NCBI RefSeq assembly: GCF_018982885.2
Contig: NZ_CP081848.1
Span: 1,922,001 to 1,986,000 of the forward strand
Direction of reading: 5' to 3'
From: Polymorphobacter megasporae
GTDB lineage: Bacteria > Pseudomonadota > Alphaproteobacteria > Sphingomonadales > Sphingomonadaceae
DNA: 64,000 nt
Shown: positions 1-16,404 of the stretch, one piece after another
Layout: each line of letters starts with the position of its first letter
How positions within the stretch are numbered: position 1 is the first letter of the stretch
The notes under the pieces: model-generated
The model's input: only the letters and a program-made list of their open reading frames with translations
Databases searched by the model: none
Told to the model about the DNA's origin: nothing
Program-made: the position numbers and the translations under genes

Positions 1-2
1 CG

Positions 3-62
3 GAGCGCGGGGTAGTGGCGAAAGCGGTCGATGCTGTCAACGGCGCGGTTCACGGCAAGTGA
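3..62 (+). CDS. Possible C-terminal end of a gene cut by the window edge
   Basis: One frame stays open from the left edge and stops with TGA at 60-62, giving a tail that ends in VNGAVHGK. It is too short to identify, and its only support is that the frame is open and lies upstream of the tRNA. The following stretch, 63-285, shows no convincing gene: the short open frames there have no start context and look like high-GC shadows. Confidence 0.2.
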   Translation, partial: ERGVVAKAVDAVNGAVHGK

Positions 63-285
63 TCTGACGCACGCCATGAAATAAGCCTGTCCTACACGCC
101 GACACTCTGCCTAGGCTCGGCGGATGAGCTTGACGACTGCCCCTTTCCGCCGCGCCATTCGACTGGTTCGAAGCGGGGAAGGTGCGTTTCATTCTTACGT
201 GGCGTCAGGTTCATCAACTTCGTCAAGCTGGCCTGACACAATTTGCCGGGACGGGCATGTCCGACTCGGCCACGCCAATATCCCC

Positions 286-314
286 TTGCCGCCGCGTCGC
301 AGCTTCCGTATATG
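286..314 (+). promoter_or_regulatory. Probable housekeeping promoter of tRNA-Trp
   Basis: TTGCCG at 286-291 and TATATG at 309-314 are separated by 17 bases, a good fit to a sigma-70 type promoter. The -10 element ends 19 bases before the first tRNA nucleotide. A nearly identical element (TTGCCG, 17 bases, TATAGA) precedes coxB in this window, which supports the reading. Confidence 0.5.
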
Positions 315-333
315 CCCGCCTCTCGGCACTCGC

Positions 334-409
334 AGGAGTGTAGCTCAGTTGGTAGAGCATCGGTCTCCAAAACCGAGGGCCGGGGGTTCGAGCCCCTCCA
401 CTCCTGCCA
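334..409 (+). tRNA. tRNA-Trp (anticodon CCA)
   Basis: A complete cloverleaf can be drawn. The acceptor AGGAGTG pairs with CACTCCT (399-405), followed by discriminator G and an encoded CCA at 407-409. The D-arm is GCTC/GAGC, the anticodon loop is CTCCAAA with anticodon CCA, and the T-loop is GTTCGAG. tRNA-Trp just upstream of secE-nusG is a common arrangement in proteobacteria. Confidence 0.95.
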
Positions 410-501
410 GCCGGGGCGGTAGTTTCTACCAGTCGCAGGTCCGCAAACGGCGGGTTTGGGCTGGTCGTTTTTGTTTGTCGAAAAGGCGCTGAACGGTTCC
501 G

Positions 502-699
502 ATGGCCAAGACTTCCCCAGCCGAGTTCGTGCGACAGGTGCAGGTCGAGACGGCGAAGATCGCCTGGCCGACGCGGCGCGAGACGATCACGACGACGATC
601 ATGGTCCTGATCATGACGACGGTGCTGTCGCTGTTCTTTCTCGGCGTCGATCAGGTCCTCGGGCGCGTCGTCAAGCTCCTCCTGAGCTTCGCCGTCTGA
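502..699 (+). CDS. secE: Preprotein translocase subunit SecE
   Basis: A 65-residue protein with the short, single-membrane-segment architecture of most non-enteric SecE proteins. The amphipathic N-terminus contains the family signature around residues 12-24 (VQVETAKIAWPTRRE), followed by one hydrophobic helix at about 30-50. SecE clamps the two halves of SecY in the Sec protein-export channel of the inner membrane. Its TGA stop overlaps the nusG ATG by one base, so the two genes are translationally coupled. Length, motif and neighbourhood all agree. Confidence 0.95.
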   Translation: MAKTSPAEFVRQVQVETAKIAWPTRRETITTTIMVLIMTTVLSLFFLGVDQVLGRVVKLLLSFAV

Positions 700-1241
700 T
701 GTCATCGCGCTGGTACATCATTCACGCGTACTCGGGTTTCGAGAACAAGGTCCGCGACGCGATCGTCACCGAGGCAGCCCGTAAGGGCCTCGATGCGTTC
801 ATCGAATCGGTCGAGGTTCCCGTCGAAAAGGTCACCGAGGTCCGCCGCGGCAAGAAGGTGACGTCGGATCGCAAATTCTTCCCCGGCTATGTGCTGGCGA
901 AGATGGCGATGAACGACGACATCTATCACCTCGTCAAGAATACCCCGAAGGTCACCGGCTTTCTCGGCCAGCAGAACAAGCCGCAGCCGATCACCGAGGC
1001 CGAGGCCGCCCGCATCCTCAATACCAAGGCCGAGGAACTCGTCTCGACCGCGAAGCCAAAGCTCAAGGTCAATTACGAGATCGGCGACCAGGTCAAGGTA
1101 CTCGACGGTCCGTTCGCGTCGTTTAACGGCCTCGTTGAGGAACTCGATTTCGACCACGGCCGGGTCAAGGTGTCGGTGTCGATCTTCGGTCGCGCGACCC
1201 CGGTCGAACTCGCCTTCGAGCAGGTCGAAAAGCCCAAGTAA
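699..1241 (+). CDS. nusG: Transcription termination/antitermination factor NusG
   Basis: A 180-residue protein starting MSSRWYIIHAYSG, the expected NusG N-terminus. The NGN domain (about 1-110) binds RNA polymerase and contains FFPGYVLAKM. The C-terminal KOW domain (about 125-180) contains GDQVKVLDGPFASFNG, which contacts Rho or ribosomal protein S10. The open frame continues upstream into secE, but the start at 699, overlapping the secE stop, gives the family's normal N-terminus. NusG couples transcription to translation and supports Rho termination. Confidence 0.96.
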   Translation: MSSRWYIIHAYSGFENKVRDAIVTEAARKGLDAFIESVEVPVEKVTEVRRGKKVTSDRKFFPGYVLAKMAMNDDIYHLVKNTPKVTGFLGQQNKPQPITEAEAARILNTKAEELVSTAKPKLKVNYEIGDQVKVLDGPFASFNGLVEELDFDHGRVKVSVSIFGRATPVELAFEQVEKPK

Positions 1242-1266
1242 TTCAAGGTCAACGCAGACTGTGGGA

Positions 1267-1282
1267 GGCGGGGCGACCCGCC
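1267..1282 (+). promoter_or_regulatory. GNRA-capped hairpin in the rplK leader
   Basis: GGCGGG (1267-1272) and CCCGCC (1277-1282) form a perfect 6-bp stem closed by a GCGA tetraloop, in the 70-base gap between nusG and rplK. It lies 29 bases upstream of the GTG start. Autogenous control of L11 operons by L1 works through leader structure in other bacteria. Whether this hairpin is that site is inference. Confidence 0.35.
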
Positions 1283-1311
1283 GCATGCACCACATTTAGG
1301 AGAGTGCCACC

Positions 1312-1746
1312 GTGGCAAAGAAGATTACCGGTTACATCAAGCTGCAGGTCAAGGCCGGCAGCGCGACCCCGAGCCCGCCGATCGGGCCGGCGCTCGGCCA
1401 GCGCGGCGTCAATATCATGGAGTTCTGCAAGGCGTTCAACGCCCGCACTTCCGAGATGGAGAAGGGCACGCCGATCCCGACCGTCATCACCGTGTTCGCC
1501 GATCGCAGCTTCACCTTCGCGACCAAAACGCCGCCGGCATCGTTCCTGATCAAGCAGGCAGCGGGCCTCAAGGCTGGCGCGACGACGCCCGGCAAGGGTG
1601 CATCGGCCGGTTCGATCACGTCGGCGCAGATCCGTACCATCGCCGAGACGAAGATGGCCGACCTCAATGCCAACTCGATCGAGATGGCGATGAAGACGAT
1701 CGAGGGCAGCGCGCGCTCGATGGGTCTCGAAGTGGTGGGGGGTTAA
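1312..1746 (+). CDS. rplK: 50S ribosomal protein L11
   Basis: A 144-residue L11 that starts with GTG preceded by TAGGAGAG. The N-terminal domain (about 1-72) carries the linker motif [13 protein letters not shown], which binds release factors and thiostrepton-type drugs. The C-terminal domain (about 76-144) binds the GTPase-associated centre of 23S rRNA. It forms the L11-L1 operon with rplA, which begins four bases after its stop. Length and sequence are typical. Confidence 0.97.
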   Translation: MAKKITGYIKLQVKAGSATPSPPIGPALGQRGVNIMEFCKAFNARTSEMEKGTPIPTVITVFADRSFTFATKTPPASFLIKQAAGLKAGATTPGKGASAGSITSAQIRTIAETKMADLNANSIEMAMKTIEGSARSMGLEVVGG

Positions 1747-1750
1747 GATC

Positions 1751-2455
1751 ATGGCCGCATCGAAGAAGCAGAAGGCGCAGGCCTCGACCATCGACCGCGA
1801 GAAGCTGTACGCGCTCGACACCGCGCTCGGCATCGTCAAGGCGAACGCCACCGCCAAGTTCGACGAGACGATCGAGGTCGCCATCGGGCTCAATGTCGAT
1901 CCGCGCCACGCCGACCAGATGGTCCGCGGCGTCGTGACGTTGCCCAAGGGCACCGGCAAGACCGTCCGCGTCGCGGTGTTCGCCCGCGGCGCCAAGGCCG
2001 AGGAAGCCACCAAGGCCGGGGCCGACGTCGTCGGTGCCGAGGACCTGCTCGAGATCGTGACGTCGGGCAAGATCGACTTCGATCGTTGCATCGCGACGCC
2101 CGACATGATGGGTCTGGTCGGACGCCTCGGCAAGGTGCTCGGTCCGAAGGGGCTGATGCCCAACCCGAAGCTCGGCACGGTGACGATGAACGTCGCCGCC
2201 GCGGTCGAAGCCGCCAAGGGTGGCCAGGTCGAATATCGCGTCGAGAAGGCCGGGATCATCCACGGCATGCTCGGCAAGGCGAGCTTCCCGGCGGAGGATC
2301 TGCGCGCCAACTTCGACGCGCTGATGGATGCGGTCACCCGCGCCAAGCCGTCGGGCGCGAAGGGCAAGTACCTGCAGAAGGTTGCGCTCAGCTCGTCGAT
2401 GGGTCCCGGGGTCAAGGTCGACACGACGACCGTTCCCGGGCACGGCATCGCTTAA
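1751..2455 (+). CDS. rplA: 50S ribosomal protein L1
   Basis: A 234-residue protein with the L1 signatures near residues 120-140 ([21 protein letters not shown]). L1 forms the mobile stalk of the large subunit that moves deacylated tRNA out of the E site. In many bacteria it represses its own operon by binding the leader mRNA. It is the second gene of the rplK-rplA pair; a palindromic intergenic repeat follows eight bases after its stop. Confidence 0.97.
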   Translation: MAASKKQKAQASTIDREKLYALDTALGIVKANATAKFDETIEVAIGLNVDPRHADQMVRGVVTLPKGTGKTVRVAVFARGAKAEEATKAGADVVGAEDLLEIVTSGKIDFDRCIATPDMMGLVGRLGKVLGPKGLMPNPKLGTVTMNVAAAVEAAKGGQVEYRVEKAGIIHGMLGKASFPAEDLRANFDALMDAVTRAKPSGAKGKYLQKVALSSSMGPGVKVDTTTVPGHGIA

Positions 2456-2463
2456 CGTTTAGA

Positions 2464-2540
2464 CTGTCATCCCTGCGAAAGCGGGGACCCAAGGTCCGTA
2501 GGTTCGTGACTTTGGGTCCCCGCGTTCGCGGGGATGACAG
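2464..2540. repeat. Palindromic intergenic repeat, family A, copy 1
   Basis: A 77-bp imperfect inverted repeat whose arms read CTGTCATCCCTGCG at the left and CGCGGGGATGACAG at the right, with an inner GGGGACCCAA/TTGGGTCCCC pair. The same arms recur at 45482-45552 and 59758-59832, with a variant at 63132-63224. It sits between rplA and the rplJ leader, so the transcript would fold into a long hairpin. Confidence 0.85.
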
Positions 2541-2599
2541 CAAAGAGTTTTGGAGGCGCGTTGCCTCCGATTACCGTCCGAGATTGCAGGTGTCCGCGC

Positions 2600-2807
2600 C
2601 CTTAAAAGCAACGACTTAAGCCCCAAAAGGCCTGCATGAGACGGGGATAGTTTTCCGAAGGTCCGCCGTGCGGTGGTGTGCCTCGGGTCTGCCAGCAGTG
2701 GCGGATGACGACCCCTCGGGCGGGCCAACGGATGGCCCCCGAAAGGCCATCCTTAGGCTCAACTGTGCGTCGGAATGGTCCGGCGCACTATTGGCTAAGG
2801 AGAGAGC
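2600..2807 (+). promoter_or_regulatory. Structured rplJ leader (L10-type autoregulatory leader)
   Basis: About 200 non-coding bases precede rplJ and contain clear stems: GGATGGCC/GGCCATCC at 2730-2737 with 2745-2752, and GTGCGTCGG/CCGGCGCAC at 2765-2773 with 2780-2788. The latter ends 19 bases before the start codon. In many bacteria the L10-L7/L12 complex binds such a leader to repress rplJL translation. Position and folding fit that, but the exact binding site cannot be shown by eye. Confidence 0.6.
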
Positions 2808-3338
2808 ATGGATCGCGCTCAGAAATCCGAGCAGGTATCCAACCTCGCCAAGACTTTGTCCGAGACTTCGGTTGTCGTCATCGCGCGCAACCATGGTTTG
2901 ACGGTGGCCCAGGTCACCGACTTGCGGACGAAGATGCGGGCGGCGGGTGCCACCTTCAAGGTAACCAAGAACCGGCTCGCCCGGATCGCGCTGGAGGGCA
3001 CGCCCTACCAGCCGATCGGGGAGATGCTGACCGGCCCGGTGGGCTTCGCGACGTCGACCGATCCGGTCGCCGCGGCGAAGGTCGCGGTCGACTTCGCCAA
3101 GACGAACGACAAGTTCGAACTGGTGGGCGGCGCGATGGGAACCACCGTGCTCAGCGTCGATGGCGTCAAGGCGCTCGCGTCGCTGCCGTCGCTCGACGAG
3201 CTGCGGGCACGCATCGTGGGCCTCGTCCAGGCGCCTGCGACCAAGCTCGCGCAGCTGGTCAACGCGCCGGCGGGCAAGCTCGCCCGGGTGTTCGGTGCCT
3301 ATGCGGCCAAGGACGGCGACCTCGCGGAAGCCGCCTGA
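2808..3338 (+). CDS. rplJ: 50S ribosomal protein L10
   Basis: A 176-residue L10. The N-terminal rRNA-binding domain includes [11 protein letters not shown] near residues 49-59. The C-terminal helix carries the L7/L12 dimers of the ribosomal stalk, which recruits translational GTPases. The start is preceded by AAGGAGAGAGC, a strong ribosome-binding site directly after the structured leader. The rplL start follows 57 bases after the stop. Confidence 0.96.
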   Translation: MDRAQKSEQVSNLAKTLSETSVVVIARNHGLTVAQVTDLRTKMRAAGATFKVTKNRLARIALEGTPYQPIGEMLTGPVGFATSTDPVAAAKVAVDFAKTNDKFELVGGAMGTTVLSVDGVKALASLPSLDELRARIVGLVQAPATKLAQLVNAPAGKLARVFGAYAAKDGDLAEAA

Positions 3339-3395
3339 CCGACCTTCGTTCAACAATCAGACTAGGGGCCGCGGCCCCGTACATGGAGAACTACA

Positions 3396-3770
3396 ATGGC
3401 TGACCTGCAGAAGATCGTCGACGAACTCAGCACCCTGACCGTGCTCGAAGCCGCCGACCTCGCCAAGATGCTCGAAGAGAAGTGGGGCGTCTCGGCCGCC
3501 GCTGCTGTCGCCGCCGGCCCCGCCGCCGCCGGCCCGGCTGCTGCTCCCGTCGAGGAGAAGACCGAGTTCGACGTCATCCTGACCGGCGACGGCGGCAAGA
3601 AGATCAACGTCATCAAGGAAGTCCGTGCCCTCACCGGTCTCGGCCTGACCGAAGCGAAGACGCTGGTCGAAAGCGCCCCGAAGGCGATCAAGGAAGGCGT
3701 CAACAAGGCTGAAGCCGAGAAGATCAAGGCGCAGATCGAAGCCGCCGGCGGCACCGTCGAGCTTAAGTAA
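3396..3770 (+). CDS. rplL: 50S ribosomal protein L7/L12
   Basis: A 124-residue protein with three parts: the N-terminal dimerisation domain (about 1-33), an Ala/Pro-rich flexible hinge (about 36-52, repeats of AAGPA) and the C-terminal factor-binding domain (about 56-124) containing [17 protein letters not shown]7/L12 forms the multi-copy stalk that stimulates EF-Tu and EF-G. Alternating AlaAla and GlyPro in the hinge is usual. An intrinsic hairpin follows before rpoB. Confidence 0.97.
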   Translation: MADLQKIVDELSTLTVLEAADLAKMLEEKWGVSAAAAVAAGPAAAGPAAAPVEEKTEFDVILTGDGGKKINVIKEVRALTGLGLTEAKTLVESAPKAIKEGVNKAEAEKIKAQIEAAGGTVELK

Positions 3771-3793
3771 GCTTAGGTCCATCGACGACTGGG

Positions 3794-3823
3794 AAAGGCG
3801 GCTCCGGCAACGGGGCCGCCTTT
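3794..3823 (+). terminator. Terminator/attenuator between rplL and rpoB
   Basis: AAAGGCGGCTCC (3794-3805) pairs with GGGGCCGCCTTT (3812-3823) in a 12-bp stem with a 6-base loop and two G-U or offset pairs near the loop. Only three T residues follow, so it probably terminates partially, like the attenuator at this place in other bacteria that lowers rpoBC relative to rplJL. The rest of the gap, 3824-4105, shows no gene. An in-frame upstream extension of rpoB exists but does not resemble RpoB. Confidence 0.65.
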
Positions 3824-4105
3824 GCCATGTCGGCGGTAGAGATGGGCTGCGGGCGAGATGCCCCCTTCCCAAACGCCGTCCGCTTCCCTATATCGCTCTC
3901 TTCACGACATTCAGGCACATCCATTACATGGGCGCGCCGCCTTCCCCGTCCCCGGGTGATCGTCCGCTTTGCTCACGGATTGATCGAGAAATGGGGGCAG
4001 CGGACAGGACGAACGATGCTGACGGTGCGGTTCCCATCCGGGAATACGCACTTTTTCGCGTTGGGGTCATACCCGGCGTGCGACAAAAAGGGACGGCACG
4101 GCTTT

Positions 4106-8239
<4,134 letters not shown>

Positions 8240-8250
8240 GGGAACTAGTG

Positions 8251-8368
8251 TCCCTCTCCCCTTGAGGGAGAGGGACCGGTCGCCGCTTGGCGACCAGGGT
8301 GAGGGTAAGTCCTCACCCTCACCCTGCCGCTGAAGGGCGGCTGTCCCTCTCCCTCAAGGGGAGAGGGA
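8251..8368. repeat. Family B repeat, inverted double copy between rpoB and rpoC
   Basis: Two opposed copies of one unit. The left copy begins TCCCTCTCCCCTTGAGGGAG, contains an inner GGTCGCC/GGCGACC stem and ends AGGGTGAGGG. The right copy is its mirror, beginning CCTCACCCTCACCCTG and ending CTCAAGGGGAGAGGGA. In between lie only a few bases. Together they could form one long hairpin in the rpoBC mRNA, as well as smaller ones. The right end touches the rpoC ribosome-binding region. Further family B copies are at 13962, 19299 and 19806. Confidence 0.9.
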
Positions 8369-8391
8369 AGGCAGATTAGAAGGAAATGGTT

Positions 8392-12573
<4,182 letters not shown>

Positions 12574-12603
12574 GCCTCCGCCTTCGACACGACGACCCTG
12601 ACG

Positions 12604-12635
12604 AAACCCCGCCGGAGCGATCCGGCGGGGTTTTT
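12604..12635 (+). terminator. Rho-independent terminator of the rpoBC operon
   Basis: AAACCCCGCCGGA (12604-12616) pairs perfectly with TCCGGCGGGGTTT (12621-12633) around a GCGA tetraloop, followed by a T run to 12635. It is a textbook intrinsic terminator. The str operon genes rpsL, rpsG and fusA, often found next in this phylum, do not follow. Confidence 0.93.
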
Positions 12636-12746
12636 CGTGTCTCGTGTGCGTAACGATGCAGCCGGTAGCGTTTTTGTGCGTTGCCCAACCACGGTCATAA
12701 TGCCCGCGTATCTGTTTGACCAACGCCCGATAGAGGATGCCGCCCA

Positions 12747-13955
12747 GTGCGCCAGAACGAACTCCGCGTCGCTCTCTTTTCCGGAAACTACAACTATCAG
12801 CGTGACGGCGTGAACAACGCGCTCAATCGCCTCGTTGGCTTTCTCGAGCGGCAGGGCGTGGCCGTCCGGATCTATTCGCCAACGAGCGACACCCCGGCGT
12901 TCGAGCCGACCGGCACGCTGATCTCGGTCCCCTCGGTCAAGATTCCCGGGCGCGGCGATTACCGCTTCGCCTACGCGATGGACGGGGCGACGCGCCGCGA
13001 TCTCGAGGCATTCGCGCCGAACCTGATCCATCTGTCGGTCCCTGACCGGCTTGCCTTCCATGCCAAGAAGTGGGGCCAGGCGCATGGTGTCCCGGTCGTC
13101 GCGTCGGCGCATACCCGGTTCGACACCTATCTCGGCTATTACGGCCTCGCCTGGGTCAACAGCATCCTCGGCGACGTCATGCGCAACCTCTATACGGGCC
13201 TCCCCGAGGTCTATGCGCCGTCGGAGTCGTTCGCCGACCAGCTCCGCGCCGACGGCATGGCGGACAACATCAAGATCTGGAGCCGCGGCGTCGATGCGGC
13301 GGTCTTCACCCCGGCGCGCCGTTCGCTCGACTGGCGGCGCAGCCTCGGCATTGGCGACGACGAGCGCGTCATCGCCTTCGTCGGGCGGCTGGTGATGGAG
13401 AAGGGGCTCGATGTCTTCGCCGACACGATCGACCGCCTCGTCGCCGATGGCGTCGCACATCGTGTCCTGATCGTTGGCGACGGCCTTGCCCGCGAATGGG
13501 CCGAGTCGCGGATGCCACAAGCGATCTTCACCGGCCAGCTTGCCGGGGTCGATCTCGCCCGTGCCTATGCCTCGTCGGACATGCTGTTCAATCCGTCGAC
13601 GACCGAAACCTTCGGCAACGTCACCCTCGAAGCGATGGCGTGCGGCCTGCCCGTCGTCGGCGCGCGCGCGACGGGAACGTCGAGCATCGTCCACCACGGC
13701 ATTTCGGGGCAGCTGGTAACGCCGGGCGACATCGACGGCTATGCCGCCGCGCTGACGACGTATTTGACCGATACCCGCGCTGCCGCGATGGCGGGGGAGG
13801 CGGGGCTCGTGCTCAGCCGCCGTTACGACTGGGACGAGATCAATCAGACGATGCTCGACCATTATATGCGGATCGTCCGGATTCCGACGGCGGTGCCGCA
13901 GTCGGTGTTCGCCCCATTGGTCGACCGGGTGGTGACGGCGTTGCGGGCGGCCTAG
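12747..13955 (+). CDS. Glycosyltransferase, GT4 family
   Basis: A 402-residue GT-B fold glycosyltransferase, probably starting with GTG after GAGGATG. The N-terminal acceptor domain (about 8-185) contains GVNNALNRL and HTRFDTYLGYYG. The C-terminal domain (about 195-400) has the nucleotide-sugar region VGRLVMEKGLD and the GT4 signature STTETFGNVTLEAMACGLPVV near residues 285-305, with the conserved glutamates. It resembles the mannosyl/sulfoquinovosyl/glycolipid transferase branch. The sugar and acceptor (glycolipid or envelope glycan) cannot be read from sequence alone. No neighbouring polysaccharide genes help. Confidence 0.85.
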   Translation: MRQNELRVALFSGNYNYQRDGVNNALNRLVGFLERQGVAVRIYSPTSDTPAFEPTGTLISVPSVKIPGRGDYRFAYAMDGATRRDLEAFAPNLIHLSVPDRLAFHAKKWGQAHGVPVVASAHTRFDTYLGYYGLAWVNSILGDVMRNLYTGLPEVYAPSESFADQLRADGMADNIKIWSRGVDAAVFTPARRSLDWRRSLGIGDDERVIAFVGRLVMEKGLDVFADTIDRLVADGVAHRVLIVGDGLAREWAESRMPQAIFTGQLAGVDLARAYASSDMLFNPSTTETFGNVTLEAMACGLPVVGARATGTSSIVHHGISGQLVTPGDIDGYAAALTTYLTDTRAAAMAGEAGLVLSRRYDWDEINQTMLDHYMRIVRIPTAVPQSVFAPLVDRVVTALRAA

Positions 13956-13961
13956 CTTCTA

Positions 13962-13985
13962 CCCTCTCCCCTCGAGGGGAGAGGG
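13962..13985. repeat. Family B repeat core hairpin
   Basis: CCCTCTCCCCTCGAGGGGAGAGGG is a near-perfect palindrome matching the outer arm of the family B repeats at 8251-8368 and 19299-19354, but without the adjoining AGGGTGAGGG part. It sits seven bases after the glycosyltransferase stop and may act as a transcription barrier or stabilising hairpin. Confidence 0.75.
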
Positions 13986-14027
13986 AAGAGCGGCTCTCTT
14001 TTCAAATTAAGCGACAGGCTCTATATT

Positions 14028-14387
14028 ACTCCTGCATCCCGGAAACGGGCGGCTATGGCGATAGAGGGTGTCGTGCAATAGACACAGCGGACCCGGGGGC
14101 GGTACCCGGCGGCTCCACCATACCAACCCCGTTGTCGGGGGCGGCATGGGGCCGAAACAGGATCGACGTGTGTTCAAAGACGAAGACCTTCGCCCGGCCT
14201 GAATAAGCCGTTAAATGGTTCACAACCCAGAAATGCCAACGACAACGAGGCATTCGCAATCGCAGCGTAACCCGGTCCTAACGGACTAAGTTACACTGGC
14301 CGAAAGCGCGGTACGGGCCACACCGGGCAACAGAAGTGGACACCGGCGGTACGGGGAGCACCGAGCAACAGAAGCTCCCCACTGTTT
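14028..14387 (+). ncRNA. ssrA: Circularly permuted two-piece tmRNA
   Basis: The acceptor piece comes first and ends CGGCTCC-A-CCA at 14110-14120. The coding piece begins GGGGCCG at 14148; these pair to a 7-bp acceptor stem with the G3-U70 wobble that specifies alanine. A T-stem CCGGG/CCCGG precedes the acceptor strand, and the conserved GGATCGACG follows in the coding piece. The tag frame at 14235-14270 reads ANDNEAFAIAA then TAA. This permuted order is the known alphaproteobacterial form, processed into two RNAs. It rescues stalled ribosomes and tags proteins for ClpXP. A -10-like TATATT at 14022-14027 suggests the start; the outer ends are approximate. Confidence 0.92.
14353..14387 (+). terminator. 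Probable terminator of tmRNA
   Basis: GGGGAGC (14353-14359) pairs with GCTCCCC (14374-14380), followed shortly by TTTT at 14384-14387. The loop contains GAGCAACAGAAG, a near-repeat of GGGCAACAGAAG a little upstream, which hints at related hairpins at the 3' end of the tmRNA precursor. Confidence 0.6.
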
Positions 14388-14472
14388 TCAGTCGGTCCCG
14401 ATACGAACCCAATCCGTACTTGACCCCCGGCGGCCACCGCGCCACCTATGCGCCTAGCTCCGGAGCCCACGC

Positions 14473-14946
14473 GTGAACGATACGACCGCCGACAGTCTGA
14501 TCCCGTACGACGAGATCGTGCAGACCGCATTGCGCTCGGTCGTGCAGCGGGTGCTCGAACGGATCGATGCCGAGGGCGGGTTGCCCGGGGCGCACCATTT
14601 CTACATCGCCTTTCGCACGCGCTACCCGGGTGTCGACATGCCCAAGCATCTACTCGAGCGCTACCCCGAGGAGATGACGATCGTCATCCAGCACCGTTAC
14701 TGGGACCTCGCGATCAACGACGAGCGTTTCACCATTGGGTTGAGCTTCAACCAGGTGCCGGCGAAGCTGTCGATTCCGTTCGCCGCGGTCACCGGCTTCG
14801 TCGATCCCGCGGTCAACTTCGCGCTCCAGTTCGTGCCGAACACCGATGTCGCCGAGCCGGAGCCCGAGCCCGTGGCACCGCCGCCGCCGCTGCCGATCGA
14901 GGACGGGTCGAACGTCGTCACGCTCGATCGCTTCCGCAAGAAGTAG
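14473..14946 (+). CDS. sspB: ClpXP adaptor SspB (alpha type)
   Basis: A 157-residue protein with a GTG start. The substrate-binding fold occupies about 1-115 (HFYIAFRTRYPGV, YWDLAIND, SIPFAAVTGFVDPAVNFALQF). A flexible Pro/Glu-rich linker (about 120-143) follows, then a C-terminal ClpX-docking tail ending VVTLDRFRKK. SspB tethers tmRNA-tagged proteins to ClpXP and speeds their degradation. It starts about 90 bases after the tmRNA terminator, so the RNA that writes the tag and the adaptor that reads it are neighbours. The tail sequence resembles other alphaproteobacterial SspB proteins, which are divergent from enteric SspB. Confidence 0.88.
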   Translation: MNDTTADSLIPYDEIVQTALRSVVQRVLERIDAEGGLPGAHHFYIAFRTRYPGVDMPKHLLERYPEEMTIVIQHRYWDLAINDERFTIGLSFNQVPAKLSIPFAAVTGFVDPAVNFALQFVPNTDVAEPEPEPVAPPPPLPIEDGSNVVTLDRFRKK

Positions 14947-15009
14947 CCGCGCTTCCAACGGCGGCCCTGCTCCGATAGACAGCGCGCACACCGCGTTCCG
15001 GAGCCAGAC

Positions 15010-16404
15010 ATGACCACCCGTACCGAAACCGACAGCTTCGGCCCGATCGACGTCGACGCCAACGTCTATTGGGGCGCGCAGACGCAGCGCTCGATCGGCA
15101 ATTTCCCGATCGGCACCGAACGCATGCCGCTGCCGCTGATCCACGCGCTTGGCCTCGTCAAGCAGGCGGCGGCGCGGGTCAATGCGCGGTTGGGCGTGCT
15201 CGACGACAATCTCGCGCCGTGCATCGAGCAGGCGGCAGGCGAGGTCGCGAGCGGCAAGTGGGACGACCAGTTCCCCCTCGTCGTCTGGCAGACCGGCTCG
15301 GGCACGCAGTCGAACATGAACGCGAACGAGGTCATCGCCGGGCGCGCCAACGAACTGCTGGCGGGCAAGCGTGGCGGCAAGACCCCGGTCCACCCCAACG
15401 ACCACGTCAACGCCGGGGCGTCGTCGAACGACACCTTTCCGACCGCGATGCACGTCGCCGCCGCGATGGAGATCGACGCGCGGCTGATCCCGGCGTTGAA
15501 GCACCTTCACGCGGCGCTCGCGGCGAAGGTTGCGGCGTGGCACGACATCATCAAGATCGGGCGCACTCATCTCCAGGACGCGACCCCGGTCAGCCTTGGC
15601 CAGGAGATGTCGGGTTATGCGCGGCAGGTCGAGGACGGCATCGCCCGCGTCGAGGCGGTACTGCCGCGCCTCCACCGGCTCGCGCAGGGCGGGACCGCGG
15701 TCGGCACCGGGCTCAACACCCGTACCGGCTTCGCCGAGGCGATCGCCGCCGAACTCGCGACGCTGACCGGGCTGCCGTTCGTCACCGCGCCGAACAAGTT
15801 CGAGGCGCTCGCGACCCACGACACGATGGTCGAGCTATCGGGGGCGCTCAATGTCCTCGCCGTTAGCCTGACCAAGATCGCCAACGATTTCCGGCTGTTG
15901 GGGTCGGGACCGCGTTCGGGACTCGGCGAACTCAGCCTGCCCGAGAACGAGCCGGGCAGCTCGATCATGCCGGGCAAAGTCAACCCGACGCAGGCCGAGG
16001 CGCTGACAATGGTTGCCGCGCGGGTGATGGGCAACCACGTCACCGTCACGATCGGCGGGCTGCAGGGGCACCTCGAACTGAACGTGTTCAAGCCGGTGAT
16101 CGCCGACGCCGTGCTCCAGTCGATCCGCCTGCTCGCCGACGCCGCGGTCAGCTTTACCGATCGCTGCGTCGCCGGGACCGAACCAAACCGCGACCGCATC
16201 GCCGAACTCGTCGAACGCTCGCTGATGCTCGTCACCGCGCTCGCCCCCGAGATTGGCTACGACAACGCCGCGAAAATCGCCAAGCACGCCCACCATAGCG
16301 GCGGCACTCTGCTCGAGTCGGCGTTGGAACTCGGACTGATCGACGAGGCCCGCTTCCGCCGCATCGTCCGCGCCGACGCGATGCTCGGCCCCGACCCGGC
16401 ATGA
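15010..16404 (+). CDS. fumC: Class II fumarate hydratase
   Basis: A 464-residue FumC, the oxygen-stable iron-free fumarase of the TCA cycle. It has the superfamily signature [11 protein letters not shown] at about 316-326, the early active-site segments [13 protein letters not shown] (about 97-109) and [14 protein letters not shown], and the catalytic His in [11 protein letters not shown]. The length matches the family. The stop overlaps the gmk start (ATGA), so the two are probably co-transcribed, an unusual pairing without an obvious functional link. Confidence 0.96.
   Translation: MTTRTETDSFGPIDVDANVYWGAQTQRSIGNFPIGTERMPLPLIHALGLVKQAAARVNARLGVLDDNLAPCIEQAAGEVASGKWDDQFPLVVWQTGSGTQSNMNANEVIAGRANELLAGKRGGKTPVHPNDHVNAGASSNDTFPTAMHVAAAMEIDARLIPALKHLHAALAAKVAAWHDIIKIGRTHLQDATPVSLGQEMSGYARQVEDGIARVEAVLPRLHRLAQGGTAVGTGLNTRTGFAEAIAAELATLTGLPFVTAPNKFEALATHDTMVELSGALNVLAVSLTKIANDFRLLGSGPRSGLGELSLPENEPGSSIMPGKVNPTQAEALTMVAARVMGNHVTVTIGGLQGHLELNVFKPVIADAVLQSIRLLADAAVSFTDRCVAGTEPNRDRIAELVERSLMLVTALAPEIGYDNAAKIAKHAHHSGGTLLESALELGLIDEARFRRIVRADAMLGPDPA

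Noticed and set aside
124-492. A 122-codon frame overlapping the tRNA-Trp gene
   Set aside because: It runs straight through the tRNA and has no recognisable protein features.
410-501. A terminator between tRNA-Trp and secE
   Set aside because: ACCAG/CTGGT arms followed by CGTTTTT can be paired, but the stem is interrupted and the loop is long; evidence too weak to list.
3827-4105. An N-terminal extension of rpoB by 93 codons
   Set aside because: The extension overlaps the rplL terminator and shows no RpoB similarity; the conserved N-terminus starts at 4106.
8251-8368. A CRISPR array or attachment site between rpoB and rpoC
   Set aside because: There are only two mirrored copies with no spacers, and no cas, integrase or tRNA gene is adjacent.
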